64,000 nucleotides of DNA from Volvox africanus (taxonomy: Eukaryota > Chlorophyta > Chlorophyceae > Chlamydomonadales > Volvocaceae): contig BSDZ01000003.1 of NCBI GenBank assembly GCA_030268105.1, forward strand, positions 3,348,001 to 3,412,000, in the 5' to 3' direction. Of this stretch, positions 10,863 to 24,800 are shown one piece after another (within the stretch, counting starts at the first letter, position 1; every line of letters starts with the position of its first letter). The notes beneath the pieces are model-generated. The model had not been told where the DNA came from. It saw only the letters and a program-made list of their open reading frames with translations, and ran no database searches. Both the position numbers and the translations under genes were made by a program.

Positions 10863-13800
10863 TCAATCCACAGCCATGTTATCGCCTGCTAAAGTCTTAT
10901 CGGTCCCCAACCCCAGCTGTAGCGCCGCCATAACCTCCGCCTTGCAACGTGCCACGCGAGCGTCAGCACTACCGTCGGCAGGTCCGGGCCTGATGCGGGA
11001 ATCCAGTTCCACCAAGCTTTGCAGCCAGGTAGCAACCTAAGGAGGACAGGAGGGTCCCGGGGAACAGCAACAGTAGCGTAAGCTCACAAACATGATACCG
11101 TGGCAGCCAGTACACGATAGAATATTGGCTAGAGCATCGAGGAAGGCAAAATCCAAGGAGTGTGGTCAAAGGGCAATCGACCGCACACAGATTTGTTTAA
11201 CCCCCCGCCTTCTAGGGAAGACACATCAAGAAAGCGTTTAATCCGCTCGCAGCAACTCTTGAGCCCTTAAACCTTCAAGGTAATTCGTATCGGCTCCTTT
11301 CAAACTCTGCACGCGCCGTGTAAAACCTTGGTGGTCTCCCGGGCCCGAAACGGGCCTCTTGCATATTCGCAAGGACCAACAACCACTCGCAACATATCCC
11401 CACGATATATCTTGCCACGCCCCGCGCCGGAAAGGTCACCTATTCAAGGGCCTTACCTGCTCCAGCGGTGCGCTGTCCAGCCCGTTGGAACCGAAACCCA
11501 GGATGTCACCCCGTGCACACACCCTCGCCGCCCGGCACACCGCCGTGCCCAGCAGTGTCTGCCGCAAGAGCTCCTCCTCTTCCGGGTTGTACGTCCCTAC
11601 CGGCGTCGCAGCTATCTGGTCCCATAGATCCACGTCATACACCGCCTTCCAAGCAGCTTGCCATTTGCTGGCATGCTGCTTCCGGGTCCTTGCATCCATC
11701 AGCACCATCACCTCCACGGCCAACACCGCTGCCTCTTTCGCGGAGTCCAGCAGGGAGGATGACTCCGGGGCGTTTGTGGTATGCGTTTGGATACTGGCCT
11801 TCGTCAGCGCCTCCTCCAGTATCACCGCGGGTTGACGCGGGCCGTCCTGCACGCTCATTCCCAATCGTGCCTGCAATACAGATACCCCGAGGGAGGGGGG
11901 CGAAGGGTATTGGGGGCAGGTGAACGAGGTAAAATGAAACCTCCATACGAGGTGAAGGACCAAAGATAAAGCCGTGTTGCACAGCGCCCGGGTGGGAGAT
12001 GTTGCAGAGCTTCAGCTACCGGCACCAGCAACCCCATTAGCCTGACCGGTTGGCGAGCGGGAGATGTAAACTTAATGTGAAGATCTAGGTGAGGTCGAGG
12101 TCACCGCGCAAAACCCTCAAATGAACAAATGGAGACGAATGACGAAGACCCAGAAGAGAGGCCGTACACACAAAAATGCCCAGGTGGAAATAGTATAGCA
12201 TATATAGTGAGGCTAATACGTAATAGACTAGAGAGGGGATGGGGGAGGACAGCCATGACATACGATGGAGTATGTCCTGACTAGGGATGGCATGTGTGAC
12301 TGTGATAGGGCGATATCAGAGAGGCGTTCTTGTGCCTCACGACTGGTAGGGCATGCCCACCTGCAGATCCAGTAGTCTGAGTTGCCTTGCGGCATGCGCT
12401 TCCTGTTCCACCTTCCCACTTGCCCGTGCGGCCAGCCGCGCCAAGCTTAGAAGCCGTTGAGGCAAACCCAGGTTGACCGCCACCTGGCCCATATCCTGAC
12501 CATGGTGATGGGCTTGGGTCTTAGACAGCTCGCCACCAGCGCCCCGGGTGGCTGCCGTGACGCTCTGCATCAGCACACCCGCCGCGTCACCCAGCGCCCC
12601 ATCCTTCAGCAGCTGCACCGCCAAGAGGTCTGACGTAGCTGGTTGCCGAGATCGGAGGAAGGCAGTGACCTCTGTCGCGGAGGAGCCAGGGAGGGGACGT
12701 CGGTGTGGTGACGTCGGGGGTCACGAACGTTGAAAGACATGTGGAGCGCTGGATTAGGGTGCATAAATCCCAGGAGGTCTTCTATGCCAGGGTTGATCAG
12801 GAGCCAATACCAAATGAAAATGCCGCGCCGATCATCCGATCATCCAGCCGCGCTGTCTGTCCGTTCAATTTGCCTGACGCAGATTCCCAACTGAAAAAAG
12901 GGACAGCAAGACTTCCTTTGCTAACCCTCTCCTCCTCCTCCTCCTCCTCCTTTCATGTCGTTCGATTCCACGTTCATCCCCTTGCCCACATCGCGTCCCC
13001 CTACCCTCCACCGCTGGCCTATTCCTTTCCTCTGATACAATCTCCATACCCGCATGAAATTGGGTCGGCAGCCCGAGCAGATCCGCGGGGCGCCCATCCG
13101 CCAGCAGGCGCTGGAATACATACTGAGCCATCGTGTCGCCCGACGGGTCGACGGAGTCCTTGGGCGATAGGGTAGCCATGTAGGTGTAGAGCTGGTTGCG
13201 CGTGGAGGGGTCGACGGCGGTGCGCTCTTCGCAGATATCAAACAGCTGGGGGTAACAATGGTTGTCTCGAAATAGAGACTCCAAGTTCCTGTGTGGATTT
13301 GTGTTTGGGGAGTGTCGGGAGGGGGGGGGAGGGAGAGAGGGGGGAGAGAGAGAGGAAGGAGGGGAAATGGGGAGGCGGATAGTCCTTGGTATTATGAGAG
13401 ATATTAAATGCGACATGCAGATCGAATTGAATACATTACGTTGTGCCTAACTAGGTGGACGAATTGCCCCCTGAAAGCGCGTGGGCTCAATACAGCTGTC
13501 CGGCTCGGGGGTGAACATCGGTACAGGTGTGGTATGATTGGCAGGGCAGGGCAGGGCAAAGCGGGGGAAGGGGTGTGGAGTGCAAAAAGAGCTAGTGGGA
13601 AATGTGGAGTAGTTATTGGGCCAATAAGTGGGAAAGGCTCTGGGTATCAAGGGACACGCACGAAAAGCGGCCCCACATGCCGGCATTGTTCTCGTGCAAT
13701 GACCATGATGTCTGCGGTGAGTACAAGGGCTCACACGGCTAAAGGACCCGAGCGGGACGGAGCTACATTTCAGCACCCATCATGTTGCTATTCCCTGACC

Positions 13801-16800
13801 GCCGCCGCTACCATCCCAGACTCCCTACCTCGCGATGATTTATCACCCACTTCCCTTCCGCACCTTCCACGCCCTCCCTGTCCCCCCGACCCACGTTATG
13901 AGAGCTTCCGGAGACAGCGGCCTGTGCGGTGCCCCGACGCCCCACCCCGCCGTCCGCATTTCCGACCGGGCATCCCTCAGCAGCGCGTCGCCGTAATGGG
14001 ATCGAACCTTGCGGTACTCCGCCACCAGTTGGGAGCTGCTGTCCGGTTCGCGATTGCCCAAGGCCCGAATGGCTTCTTTGTAACACACCAGCAGGAAGTC
14101 AAGAACACCAAGCAGCGTGTGGCTTAGCTCCAAAGACGGCGGCACAGGAGGCAAGGGCCGCACCGAGAAGACGGCCTGGAAGGACAGGGTTGGCATTGGC
14201 ATCGCGGCTGCGGTCTATTGGGGACGAACAAGATGCAATTCAAGGTCAGCAGCATGGAGCCGCGACAACCTCCCTAAACGCCACTGGATGGTGTTTTCTT
14301 CCAGCTGAACGCTAATGCAATAACTGAAAGGGGTTTGGGGATAGAGATTCAGGAAAGCGGAGGGGCCTGTGTGCGGAGGGACAATTAGGGGTAGTATACA
14401 AGCGCCGCGAAACCGAGGAACGCGGCACCTGGGAGGTGGGGGGGCACGCGGTGAAAGCTGTCTGATCAACTGCCAAACTGCGTTCCAGTAGTAGTGTGTC
14501 ATTTGGTGGACTTATGACATCAGAATTGCGAGCTCATGAGGGAGGTTAGGCACCTCCACACTGGGCGGCGATAGATTAAGACGTGCAACTGTGAGTCTGA
14601 CCTAGTTTCCCGGGAATGTGCGATTCCGTCCTCCTCCTCCTCCTCCTCCTGGTGACCCCCTGCCAGTTTTCACTGCTCCCCTCCAGCGGCACCCGCAACT
14701 AACCAGCGCCCGCCGCTCACCGCTGCCAGCTGCTTCATCGCCTCTCGGGGTCCCTTCCCTGACAGCCAGTCGGGTCTGCCAACCTGTGCTGCGACCTCCA
14801 GGCTGCAAAGGCGGAAGTTTGAGACCAGGTTAACCCGACCGTGCAGTACGGCATTGATTATGGTCCCTAGCACGCTGCCAAGTTCGCGAACGGTGGTCCG
14901 GAGGGTGGCCAGGGCTGGACAAGCGAGATGGGTGAGGATGGATGAGGGAAGAAGCTCAGTTTGGGTGCAGAATTTCAAATAGAAGTTAAGATGTGGGCCT
15001 GCGAGGGGGACTAACGCATGATGTACTGGAGTGCACTGCAGTTGGATCCAGACAAGACCCTCGCTCAGGTCAGGGGACGGAAGGGAGCGGCTGCTGGCTG
15101 GAGAGCGGGCGGCAAGGACAGCACGTGTGCAAATCTGCAGGTTCTCCAACTCCCTTCTGCCTTCTTCGTTCATCTGATGTTTGGAAAACCATATAGCTCT
15201 ACCCCCGCCGGCCTCTCCTCACCGTTGTCTCCAGGGTTGCCGGACCCTCTGGACGCCTGCTCGTGTATTCCTTTCGCCATTCGGCCAACCGTCTCCAACA
15301 AGCGGTCGACGGAGGCCGAGGGGCGCGCGTAGAAGATCTCTGAGGGGGTCAAAACCTGAGGAGAGGGGGAAACCCAGCAGGCATTAGCCGGATCAGGGCC
15401 GTGTCAAATAACAGTGTCAGCCAGGGTCGCGAGATGCCGCCTTCCTAGCCCCCACGCCAAGCAACCCGAATATACTCCACAGAATTCTTAAGCCGTGCCC
15501 CTTTCATTCATCCTGCGCTCTGGAGGTTGTTGTTGTTGGTTGCAGCTGACCACAGTCCCATGGGGCCTATGTGCAGGGCCGCTCATCAGAACCTGGGTCC
15601 CGATTCGGATCGTCGCAGCCGCACCTCGTACTCCCGCGAGCTGCTCTCCCTCCCCGCCTCCGCCACCAGCTGAGACAACAGAGCTTCGGCCTTCACCGCC
15701 ACCAGGTCGCGATCCAGACTCAGCGGCAGGGCGACTTGAGGCCTGTCCTGCCGCTGGCTCGCTACGGGAATCCCCCGCTGACGCGCCTGAAGCTTCTGCA
15801 AATCTAAAACTACCGCTAGCTTGTCGGCATTCTCGATCAGGACTCTGCGACGGAATCGAAGGATCAGAACGGGCTTCAGTAATCCATTACGGGCATGACA
15901 TGAACCGCACATGATGCAAAATCAGGGACCGGATAGCCAGCAGGTCTTTAAGTAGGTCATAGAACTGAGGAGCTGAGCAATCTCCATCCCGCCATCTCGT
16001 GCACGCACCTGCGAACTCTTGGACTCAGCAATGGCAGCGTCCCGGATTCAAACAAGCACCTTAGCAGAAGCGAGTGCCGGAACTCCTTATCCGCCAGCTG
16101 CTCAGCAACGGTCAGGGGCACCCCGCCGCCTTTCATCATGGCCGTCGTCGTGCTACCTGAAGCCCATTGCTTTGGTAGCTGATCCAATAGCTGGGTGCTG
16201 TAATCCGCCAGGGCGGAATTATCAAGCGCGAAGGTATCCAGCGCACCCAATCGCCGGCTCAAACTGCAGACCAAGGGCTGCAAATTTCCCCCAGCATTAA
16301 CGATGTGGGCGGCCTTCGACAGCACAGCATCCAGCAAATTGGCGATAGCGGCTGTCGCGTCCAGACCGCCAGCAGCAGCGTCGGCGGTGCCGGCGGGTCC
16401 CCCTCGCTCCTGTGCAGCGACGGCGTCGATCTCCATCACGCCGTACGTCGCGGAAAGTAAGACCCATCGGGCGGCGCCGTCAGCTGCCACGACGATGTCT
16501 ACTGCGGCAGTGTCAGGATCGTCGGCGAGTGGTCTTGCAGTGCCGGAGGCGGCGCTCCAGGTCCATAGGGCCCGACACGCCCAGGCGCCCCCCGTTTCAT
16601 CAGCCGCATCGTGATCGTGAACGAGCATGGCGTCAGGGTGGAAGTCAGGAGGTTGGGACTTCTCCCACCTCACCAGCAGGCAGGCTTGCGATTGAGACGC
16701 GTACAGGAGCCGGCGGCGAGAAGCGGCGTAACCGTCCGCAGGCTGCGGGCGGCGCCGGCCGGAGAGATGAAGCAAAATGTGCGCCAATTATAGCGCCAAG

Positions 16801-19716
16801 AGTGATCACACGGTCCACAGGTGCGTGATGCAGCAGGGGTGGGTATGGGAAAGTACGAGTGTGTGGATGGAGAGGCAAATCCTAGTAACCTTAGCCCTAA
16901 ATAACCAAGTATGTTTTCGGTTTTATCTCGAAGGCTGAATGATGATGACAAAGCACGGCGTGCAGGTGTGTGCGAGGACAGCCCGGAGCCGACCTCCCAG
17001 CCGAGATCCCCCCCCCACCGACTCCAGTAATAATGGTGCTCACCTGCTGACAATGGCGGCAGATGCACGCACCCGACCGCCACCGCGAAGAGGCGCGGAA
17101 TTTGACGGACAAATGATGGGTGGAGGTCAACACAAATGATGCAGGAAGAGTGAAGGCCCTATGCAATGTGTGAGTATGACTAAGTAAGACTAAGAAGGCT
17201 GCGCGGCCCGACGTGAGAGACAAACCGAGAGCGCATGCCGTGAGGTTGATTTGTATGCCCCCATCCATTTCGACAGCCATTGAAAGGCTGAAGAAGAAGC
17301 GGAAGAAAGGGCAAAACTGCGACAACAGAGATTTTCCCACAGGAACCGAAGCGAAGCAAAGAAAGCAACGAGTGATAAATCAACATGAGCGCTTGGGATG
17401 TCACGTGAAAATGCGTTAGGAAGCGTTCAGTGCGGAAATGCAGGCGGTGGCGGACCCCTGGCATGGTACTGACATGCGGATATGCCGCATGTCTAATTCG
17501 AAATTCGTCTACCGTGAAGTCATCACATGCAAAACGATTTTCAAATGTGATGTCGTTGAGACCTGAACCCCACTCCCGCTTACCCGATCCGCGTCCCATC
17601 CCAACCCTCATTCCCACCCCCATCCCAACTTTCCCTCCCCGCTACTCCCTCACCTCTTGATACCCTACCACCCGCTCATTCAGACCGCTGCACACCTCGG
17701 GCGTCCCATCAGGATGCACGTCCAATCTGTGCAGCCGAGCGGGTCCATGTCAAATAGCAGGAGGTACACGAGAATAGCAGGAGGGGAGGTGTCTACCGCC
17801 AGGAGTAGCAGTGGAAGCTCAAAACTCGGAGAGCGCAAGAAGGGAAGCACGATGGCCATAATATCAGATGGGAGGGTTTTGGACAGTGGGGCGGCAGATC
17901 CGTTGAGTCATGAGCCAAAATCCCCATCCAACGGCACATCTGCTCAAGGGTCCTGGGACATCTCGAAACCTACATGCGCCAATACGTGATAATTCGTGAT
18001 GTCCGCCATTGGCCATGCCGCTGAGGTCTCGCAAATACCAGTATATGGCCTCAAACCGGTGTCCGCAGACGGCAGCCCGCTTCACATGTGCGAGCCATCA
18101 GAGCTCCTCAACTTGCTTCACCTATAGTTAAAGCTCGCTGTCAACGGAGGTTTCGGAGCGCCCTAAAATCCATAACCCCCGGCAAGTCGTGACGTGAAAC
18201 AATGTGCCACTCCTGCATCCTCCACGGCCCCACCACCCAAGGCCGCTTCTCGTACGAAGCACCTTCAACCCCACTCACACTTGCACAACATGCTGCTTCA
18301 TCTTCCCAGCCCTCCCATCGGGCGCTGTTGCGGTCGCGGAAGCTCCAGGGAATGCCGGCTCCGCCATCCAGACGGCCACCCGCTGACCGGCACCTTGGCC
18401 CCCAACGCCAACAGCCAGGCCCAAATTAAAGAGCGGGGCAGCCGGCGCCCTGAATGGCCCCCGGCCGTTATCGTGCTGCCGAAAAAGGCAGTTCGAGAAC
18501 GACCACTGGAGGGTCTCCGCTGGCCGCACTCCCGCATTGATCTGCGTGGGGGTATTTTGGGCGAAGAGTGCTAAGCCATACGTTTCAAATGTACGGTCCT
18601 CCAACGTGCCAGAGGCAACAAAAAGCATGTGCGGAACGAGCAAGCAACCGAACCAAAGAGTCAAAGAGGGAACGGTGCCTCTTTGGTCATTCTGCCTTGC
18701 ATGTTCATTTCGGCGCAACCCTTTCGCCGCTTCACGCTTGACTTCTTGCCTCCCTCTTCCCGTCCCCTCTGTCACGCGTCGCGGGAGCGCCAACGTTCCC
18801 CAGGCCCTTCAAACTATGTGCGAAGGGATCATAACAGGAGAACAGCAATCTTCCATCTCTCCTTCTCGATGCTTCTCTACACAATGCACACGCCAGCTTC
18901 GCTCACCGCCCAGCAGTCCAGACAGTCCTCTGTCAGGACAAGAAGCCGGTAATGCATGCCACTGGCCCAGGCAGCTGGCGCTAGGTGCAGCGCCACCGCT
19001 GGTTTCGCCGCCGGGACCTTGCGTATGTAGCGCGAGTTGGGGTCTGATATCGCCCGGCTGAAGCCCAGCACAGTGTCCCAGGTCGCCGCCAGGCCGCTGC
19101 GGATTTCCATCGGCCGCCCCTGTGCCCCCGACAGCTGAGTTGGTACGATGCCGTTCGAGGACACCTTCACCAGATGTAGAGATCCGTCTGCCGCGGACAG
19201 TGCAACGAGGAGGCCGGCCTGGGGACCCCAGTTCAGGCGTGCTGCAGCGAAGCCCACCACCAGTGGCTGGTTTAAGTCAGTGTTGGGGATGGACAACCCC
19301 GGAGAGGAGGAGCAGGGGGAGAGGAGGTGCTCCGCAGGCGCTGAAAGATGATGTGCGTCCAGCCAAGTGGTGAGACGGCCGTTGGCATCACATACGGCGA
19401 CCATGAGGGAGCAGTCCGCGGCTGTGAGGCCGGTTGGTGAAACGACGGCACCCGACGAGGTGGAGGAGGGGAGACCTTCCGCAAGGACAGCGACGAAGCA
19501 CGGCTGCACGGGTCGGCCGGGAAGCGTCAAGGTGCGTAATCGTGCATCCTTGCCCTCGCGATAGCGCCATAGATAAACTTCCTTGCCAGCCAGTAACCAC
19601 GCAAAGCCCGAATCAGCGCAAACCCCGCATTGCTGTTGGCCATTGGGCTGCTGCAGCAGCTCCAGCACCGTGCGTGGGAGCATGTACGCGCCGAGGGTAT
19701 CGCCGTAGACTGGCAT
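10863..19716 (-). CDS. NUP133: Nucleoporin NUP133 (Y-complex)
   Basis: NUP133 is part of the Y-shaped (Nup107-160) scaffold of the nuclear pore. The N-terminal exon 19716-18907 encodes the start of the beta-propeller (GFAWLLAGKEVYLWRYREGK). Exon 18541-18279 follows in phase (AETLQWSFSNCLF), then one starting at 17824 (ELPLLLLAVDTSPPAILVYL). About 17.7-16.75 kb is unresolved. Nine C-terminal exons then join exactly in phase: 16742-16009, 15844-15625, 15355-15223, 14914-14721, 14127-13967, 13288-13050, 12629-12361, 11870-11457, 11036-10863 (845 residues). They give the alpha-solenoid with landmarks TVAEQLADKEFRHSLLL, NHCYPQLFDICEE, QYVFQRLLADGR and LPQRLLSLARLAARASG. The last exon ends AGDNMAVD. 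Expected total is about 1,200-1,300 residues, normal for the family. The start at 19716 is the first ATG before the propeller; an acceptor-like cttag 22-27 nt upstream (about 19738-19743) could mean an earlier exon. A possible one-base frame break lies near 17740. Confidence 0.85.
12927..12951. repeat. (CTC)n microsatellite in a NUP133 intron
   Basis: An uninterrupted CTC trinucleotide run of about eight units lies in the intron between the exons ending at 13050 and starting at 12629, close to the donor. A similar (TCC)n run occurs at 14628-14650 in the next larger intron. Confidence 0.85.
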
Positions 19717-21468
19717 CGCGTCGTAAGGCCTTTCCAGGAAGCCTAAGCACGTAGGTAGGTCACGCCGGCGATGTTAAGGCGACGTTATGGACGACAGAAT
19801 CCTTTCCTTGCGCGGCTCCAGCAGCCAGTCTCGGGCGCCGGCCTGCCTGCTTCCGGAATGGTCTTAGACGGTATTGCAATTGTTCAAACTCGTTATAATA
19901 CGGGCATGATAGAGTGGCAGAAAACACCTGGATCAAAGCCCGGAAAAACGAAGTACAAGTTAACGTTCGATAGGGCCTAGGTTTCAACAAGCTTTGCGAA
20001 ACGTGGCAAAGTCGTCATGGAGTCACCAACATGATAAAGATTTGTCATAGCTAAAGAATTGCACAGATGGATTATTCATATTTTGGCGCTTTTTTTTCCG
20101 TACAATACTGTATGATGGGAACTTGAGACAGCGTGGTAATGCACTCCATCATGCGACAACGCCAAAGTTATTTCCCATTAGTAAATCTATCATTACGCCA
20201 CGTGTGTCAAGTGTTAGGTCTTGCTCACGTTTCTGGGTGCTGCCATACCCAGTCCTACTGTCCTTCGCGATGAGCTCTGCGCCAATCTTTGCCTTTATCA
20301 TAATGGACTTCTAATATATCTATACTATTAGCATGAGGTATCCTGAGGGGTGACATAAAACACCATGGATGGACTGACCGGCTCAAGCGTCGTGCTGGGC
20401 TGGGGCTGCCGCGCCCGTGCGGCTGCCTGGCTGACGAACTCAGCGGAAAACTCATTGTTATACATTGTGGGAGCGGGACGGCGGGGCTTATCGTTGGAGT
20501 GGTCCACCCAGGCAAGCTTGCCTTCCCGGCCACATTACAACAAATCGGCTGAGGTTAGAGCTTTCCTCTGGCATATCCGATGCGAATGTCGTGATATGCT
20601 AGCCTCTGTGCATAGCTGCGTGCCGATTCCAAAACTAAATGTGAAAAAACCAAACGCACTCCAGGAGGGCCCCGGAGTGCATTGCACATGTCACCCGCAC
20701 TGGCATGCTCTTACGACCGTATGACCCGTATCATCCCTATCACCAGTTAAGCACCCCTCTCGATTTCCGCTTCTATTTCAACGGCGGCACGTCCCACCAT
20801 CCCTATGCCAGGAGGGTGTCTGTGGCGAGCGGAGCGCCTTTCCATTGGCCATAGATCTGGCGCGGCGGCCATTATTGCTGTTGCTGCGACCGCTGCCTGC
20901 CTTGTGCTCACTGGTCGCATGCTACAGCGCCGTGCCGGATGCCACTTTGGTCTCCACCTCCGTCCCCGGCCCCACATATCACAGCAGCAGCTCCACCTCC
21001 CCGATTCCGCAGCTCGGAGATGAAGCCAGAGATGGCCCCACCTCCACATGCGCGACTGGACTGAGGTCACCCATCCCCAATGTACGCCTGGTAATCCTGA
21101 CATTCGTTTCACCCGACCGCTGCATCTCGCATCAGGAAGGGCAAGGAAGCCTTCACCAACATCAACAACAGCATCATTTCGGGTCACAATGCCAATTTGC
21201 CGTTGAACGGCTGCGGCTGGGTATGGAGATGGGAACCGGAGGTGCGACCTACTTGCTTATATCCTATAGCCTTAACGGCTGGGTTAAGGCAGGGAAGGAC
21301 GACGATAGGACAAAGAGCTCTCGGCCTAAGCTGGGCTGTGTGGAACTAACTGGACTTGCGGTCTGCATGGGGCCTTACACAACTTGGGGCCTTTGGAGCC
21401 TCGGCTTGAGCCTCAGGGTTCGGCTCGCGGGAATTTCTTGCCGCATCCGCCGCTCATAAAGGGAGCTC
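19717..21468. other. Intergenic between divergent genes; possible 5' exons of the FAAP100-like gene
   Basis: This 1.75 kb lies between the NUP133 start (-) and the FAAP100-like start (+) and should hold both promoters. From about 20805 to 21459 the plus strand has overlapping open frames. One is 204 residues and includes CSLVACYSAVPDATLVSTSV, which is compositionally coding-like. Animal FAAP100 has about 200 residues before the region I can match, so upstream exons may lie here. I could not build an in-phase chain and therefore call no exon. Confidence 0.35.
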
Positions 21469-21832
21469 ATGACTCAGCGCGTGGTTGTAGTATTCATTTG
21501 GTGCCAAAAGAAGCCACGGACGGCTGCAGCCTGCGGGTTTGGAGTCTGCCGCAGTCTCTCAGCGCTCAACGGGGGAGAGGAACACATGTGCATGTTACGT
21601 ACCCTCTCGAGCGCTCAGACTGCACATGACCTTAGCAGCTGTACGGTACCTCCTGGCCCGCACCTCGCCTTACCATTATCTGACGTGTGCTCCATGGCCG
21701 GACACGTCCCCCCCCGTGCCCTGCCAGGCCCTACATACACCCTGGCAACATTCGCCGATAAAGCAGTTGACGACCCCTCTAGGTTGGATCCCGAACCAGT
21801 CGCACAGCCCGCGATCAACCAGCAAGGATGCG

Positions 21833-21866
<34 letters not shown>

Positions 21867-24800
21867 CCAAGCCCAGTACTCCAAGCCAAGCCAAGCCAAG
21901 CCAGCGGTTAAGCGTGCTCGATTGAGAGCCCCGGAGGCTGCCTCCGCCGCAGCCAGTGCCAGCCAGGTGCCAGCCGAAGTAATTACAGAGCCGAGGGAGC
22001 ACTGCCGCGGTGGGGCTGGCGACAGGGTCGCTGACATCAGCGGTGGGGCTGCTGCACAAAGATGTGCGAAGACGACCACCAATACGGCTTCGGCCCCCCC
22101 CTCCTGGAGTATATACGAGCCCCGGTTACCTGGGGGTATGCCGTCCTTGCCACCGCTTTGGCACCCAGATACCACGTGCGCATTATGCCTGGAATGCTGG
22201 ACAGAACCGTTCAGTCGCACCCTGGCGAAGCAACCAACGGCACCGCCCGCTGTAGGCGCGAATGGCTCGAGTCCCGGCGGTGCTGACGTTCTATCAGGTG
22301 CCGGCGTTGCCTCCGCCGCCTGGTCCCGGCTGCCTCCGCTGCAGCAGCTTGCCTTTATGTGCGGTTGCGACCACGTGGCTGTGGTTCCGGAGCTGTATCG
22401 CGGGTTACTTACACCGTCCTCTTTCGTGCCACCACCGCGGGCACCTCCACCTGCAGTCCCAGGTCCTGCTCGACCCGCAATTATCCCCCCCGCCAGACTG
22501 CTGTGGGGATGCTTTCTTGTGGGCACGGTTAGCGGCCGGCTATGGGCGCATCCTCTTCACGTGGAGCATCATCCGGCTCCTGTGGGGGAGCGGGAGGCGG
22601 TTACATGGGGCTGCCAGCAGGGCAGGCGCGAGGGAGAGGACGATGGGGCCCGGGGAGGCCGCAGTGGCTCCTGCGGTGGGCCGGAGCTGTTGTTTGACCT
22701 GCAGGAACCGCTCGTGGCGTTGCTGCCAGTAATGCCCGCAAAGCAGCAGACTGAGGGCCGCAGTGGTGGCGCAGCGGGGTCAAGGAAGGCGCCGGCCTGG
22801 GATCCCAGAGGCGCAATGGACGAGTTCCTGCCGGAGGAGTGTGCGGCGGCGCTGCTGGTGGTCGGGTCCAGAGGCCGAGTGGTGGCCCTCAGCCCGGCAC
22901 TGGCGGCGGCTTCAGTTGTCGGACAGGATGCTGCTGACCTGCGGGGCGTCATGGGTAGGGCCCAAGGCAGAAGCAGCAGCGGAGGCGGGGAGGGTGGCCA
23001 GGGGGCCACAAGAGGAGCGCCCGCAGATGCTTGCTTGCTGGAGGTGCTTCAGAGCTTCAGTAAGTAGGGCCTAGGGTCGAGGGCCGGGGCATCTTCGGGG
23101 TGTCGAATGATTAAAGGTCTTCGCCCTTTGCGGAGGTTCTCCTGGCCATCGTGGACTTCTGGGGCATGGAGCTGCGTGTAGTGGAGTCCACCACCTGTGG
23201 GTCGGAGTCCAACGGTGACGCGCTGCTGTTATGTAAGGCCGCCTGGGCAAAACTGTATGTATGCTTTGATAGGGCCTAGCGGGATACAGCTACAACGCAA
23301 GAACGGCATTCAAGTATGCCTGAGCGTCCTGAAGAGGTCCCGGGCGTCGTAAGGAATGTTGAAATTCTCCCCGCACGCACCCTCAGGCCTGTTGGCAGGC
23401 GCCCCATTGCGGCTGCTCCACACCCGGGAGTGGCAGCTGGGGGCCCCCGTGGAATCCGCAGTCTTGACGGGCGGCGGAGCACTGGTGTGGACCACCCCCT
23501 CGCCCACCAGCTCCGCAAGCAGACGACTTGGCAGCTCCAGGGCTGGCGGCAGAGTGAAGGTGCTGGCGGCACAGCTGGTGGCCGCGGACATGGCAGGTTC
23601 GTTGATCGCTGTGTGGGGCGGGGTAGGGGTTGCAGGAGGAGTGCTGGTTCCGCTGGACTCGGCGCAAATACAGACCTCCGTCAGTATAGCAGAGGTACAA
23701 ACCGCACAGTATAACTACATGTCTTATGCCTGTTTGCTTCGGGATTTCGTCGTCCTCCACGACCTTGTTGTCTGGCCCTGCTGGTGTAGGTTCAAGTCCG
23801 TGCAGACGCGAGATGTTCCTGCCCGAGATCTGGCCGCTGTGCCTGCCCGCGCCCGCCGGTGTGCGGCAACTCAGTCGGTGCTTCGGCACCCAACACCACG
23901 TGCTAGCGCTTTGCCGCGACGGCACGGCAGTGCTGCTACAGGCGCACCTTCCGCCACCAACGCCACGGCTAGTTGGGCCTCCTGTCGATGGGGCCCCGGC
24001 GCGTAGCAGCGGCAACGCATCCTCCGCCAACTCTGCGGCGGTCAGTGGATGCGCTGCGGGGCTTCTGGCGGCGATGGCCCAAGGTGCAGGCGTGCAGGAA
24101 AACGGTGGCGTCCATACAACCGTGGGTGCTAACAGGGTATTGAGCGTGAAGCAGAGCGACGCTCTGAAGCAGCAGCTGAGGCAGCTGATGGATGCGCTGG
24201 TACGGCTGGGCGGCTACGAGATGGTGCTGCGTAGAGCACAGGAGGTGCAGTGGATTGCCTTTCGGAGAGCATCGCAGGTGGCTGGTTGTGGGTTTCGGGT
24301 TTTAAGCCAGCGAGTTCGGGGGCTTGGGACGAGTAGGGGCAGGAGAGCAAACCTGTGTGGGGAGATAAGGGTGGGAATTGGGGTTCACAGGGAAGCAATT
24401 TGAGTAGCGGGGAAGTGGTCATAGACATGCGATGACATGGGGGCAACGTCCGGCACTTATTCATGTGCTCCTGAGAGGACACCTCTCGGCGCATGTCAAC
24501 GTTTCGTGTTTCGCACTGCGTCTTGTAGTTGATCCAGCCGCTGCAGGCACAGCATCCAAGTCCATTTTGTAGGCTTTCCTCTTTCCGTCTCTCTGAAGGC
24601 CCCCTAATGGGATTTCTTCTCTCCTCGTGGCCCTCTTTCTTCCTTCTTGCCCGTGTCACGATCTCCCTCTCCGTCTTCGACCTTGAACCCTCCAGGATCT
24701 GCCTATCGCCCGCAGTTTAGCGACAGCAGCTCCTGCACTCCGCTGTCGCCTCACCCCCCAACTGATACTATCAGCCAACGCCGCTGGAAGCGGCATTGTC

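Noticed and set aside
21124..21236. Plus-strand reading RIRKGKEAFTNINNSIISG as an exon
   Set aside because: It looks protein-like, but no in-phase acceptor/donor pair connects it to the FAAP100-like gene and no family was recognised; left as an open possibility only.
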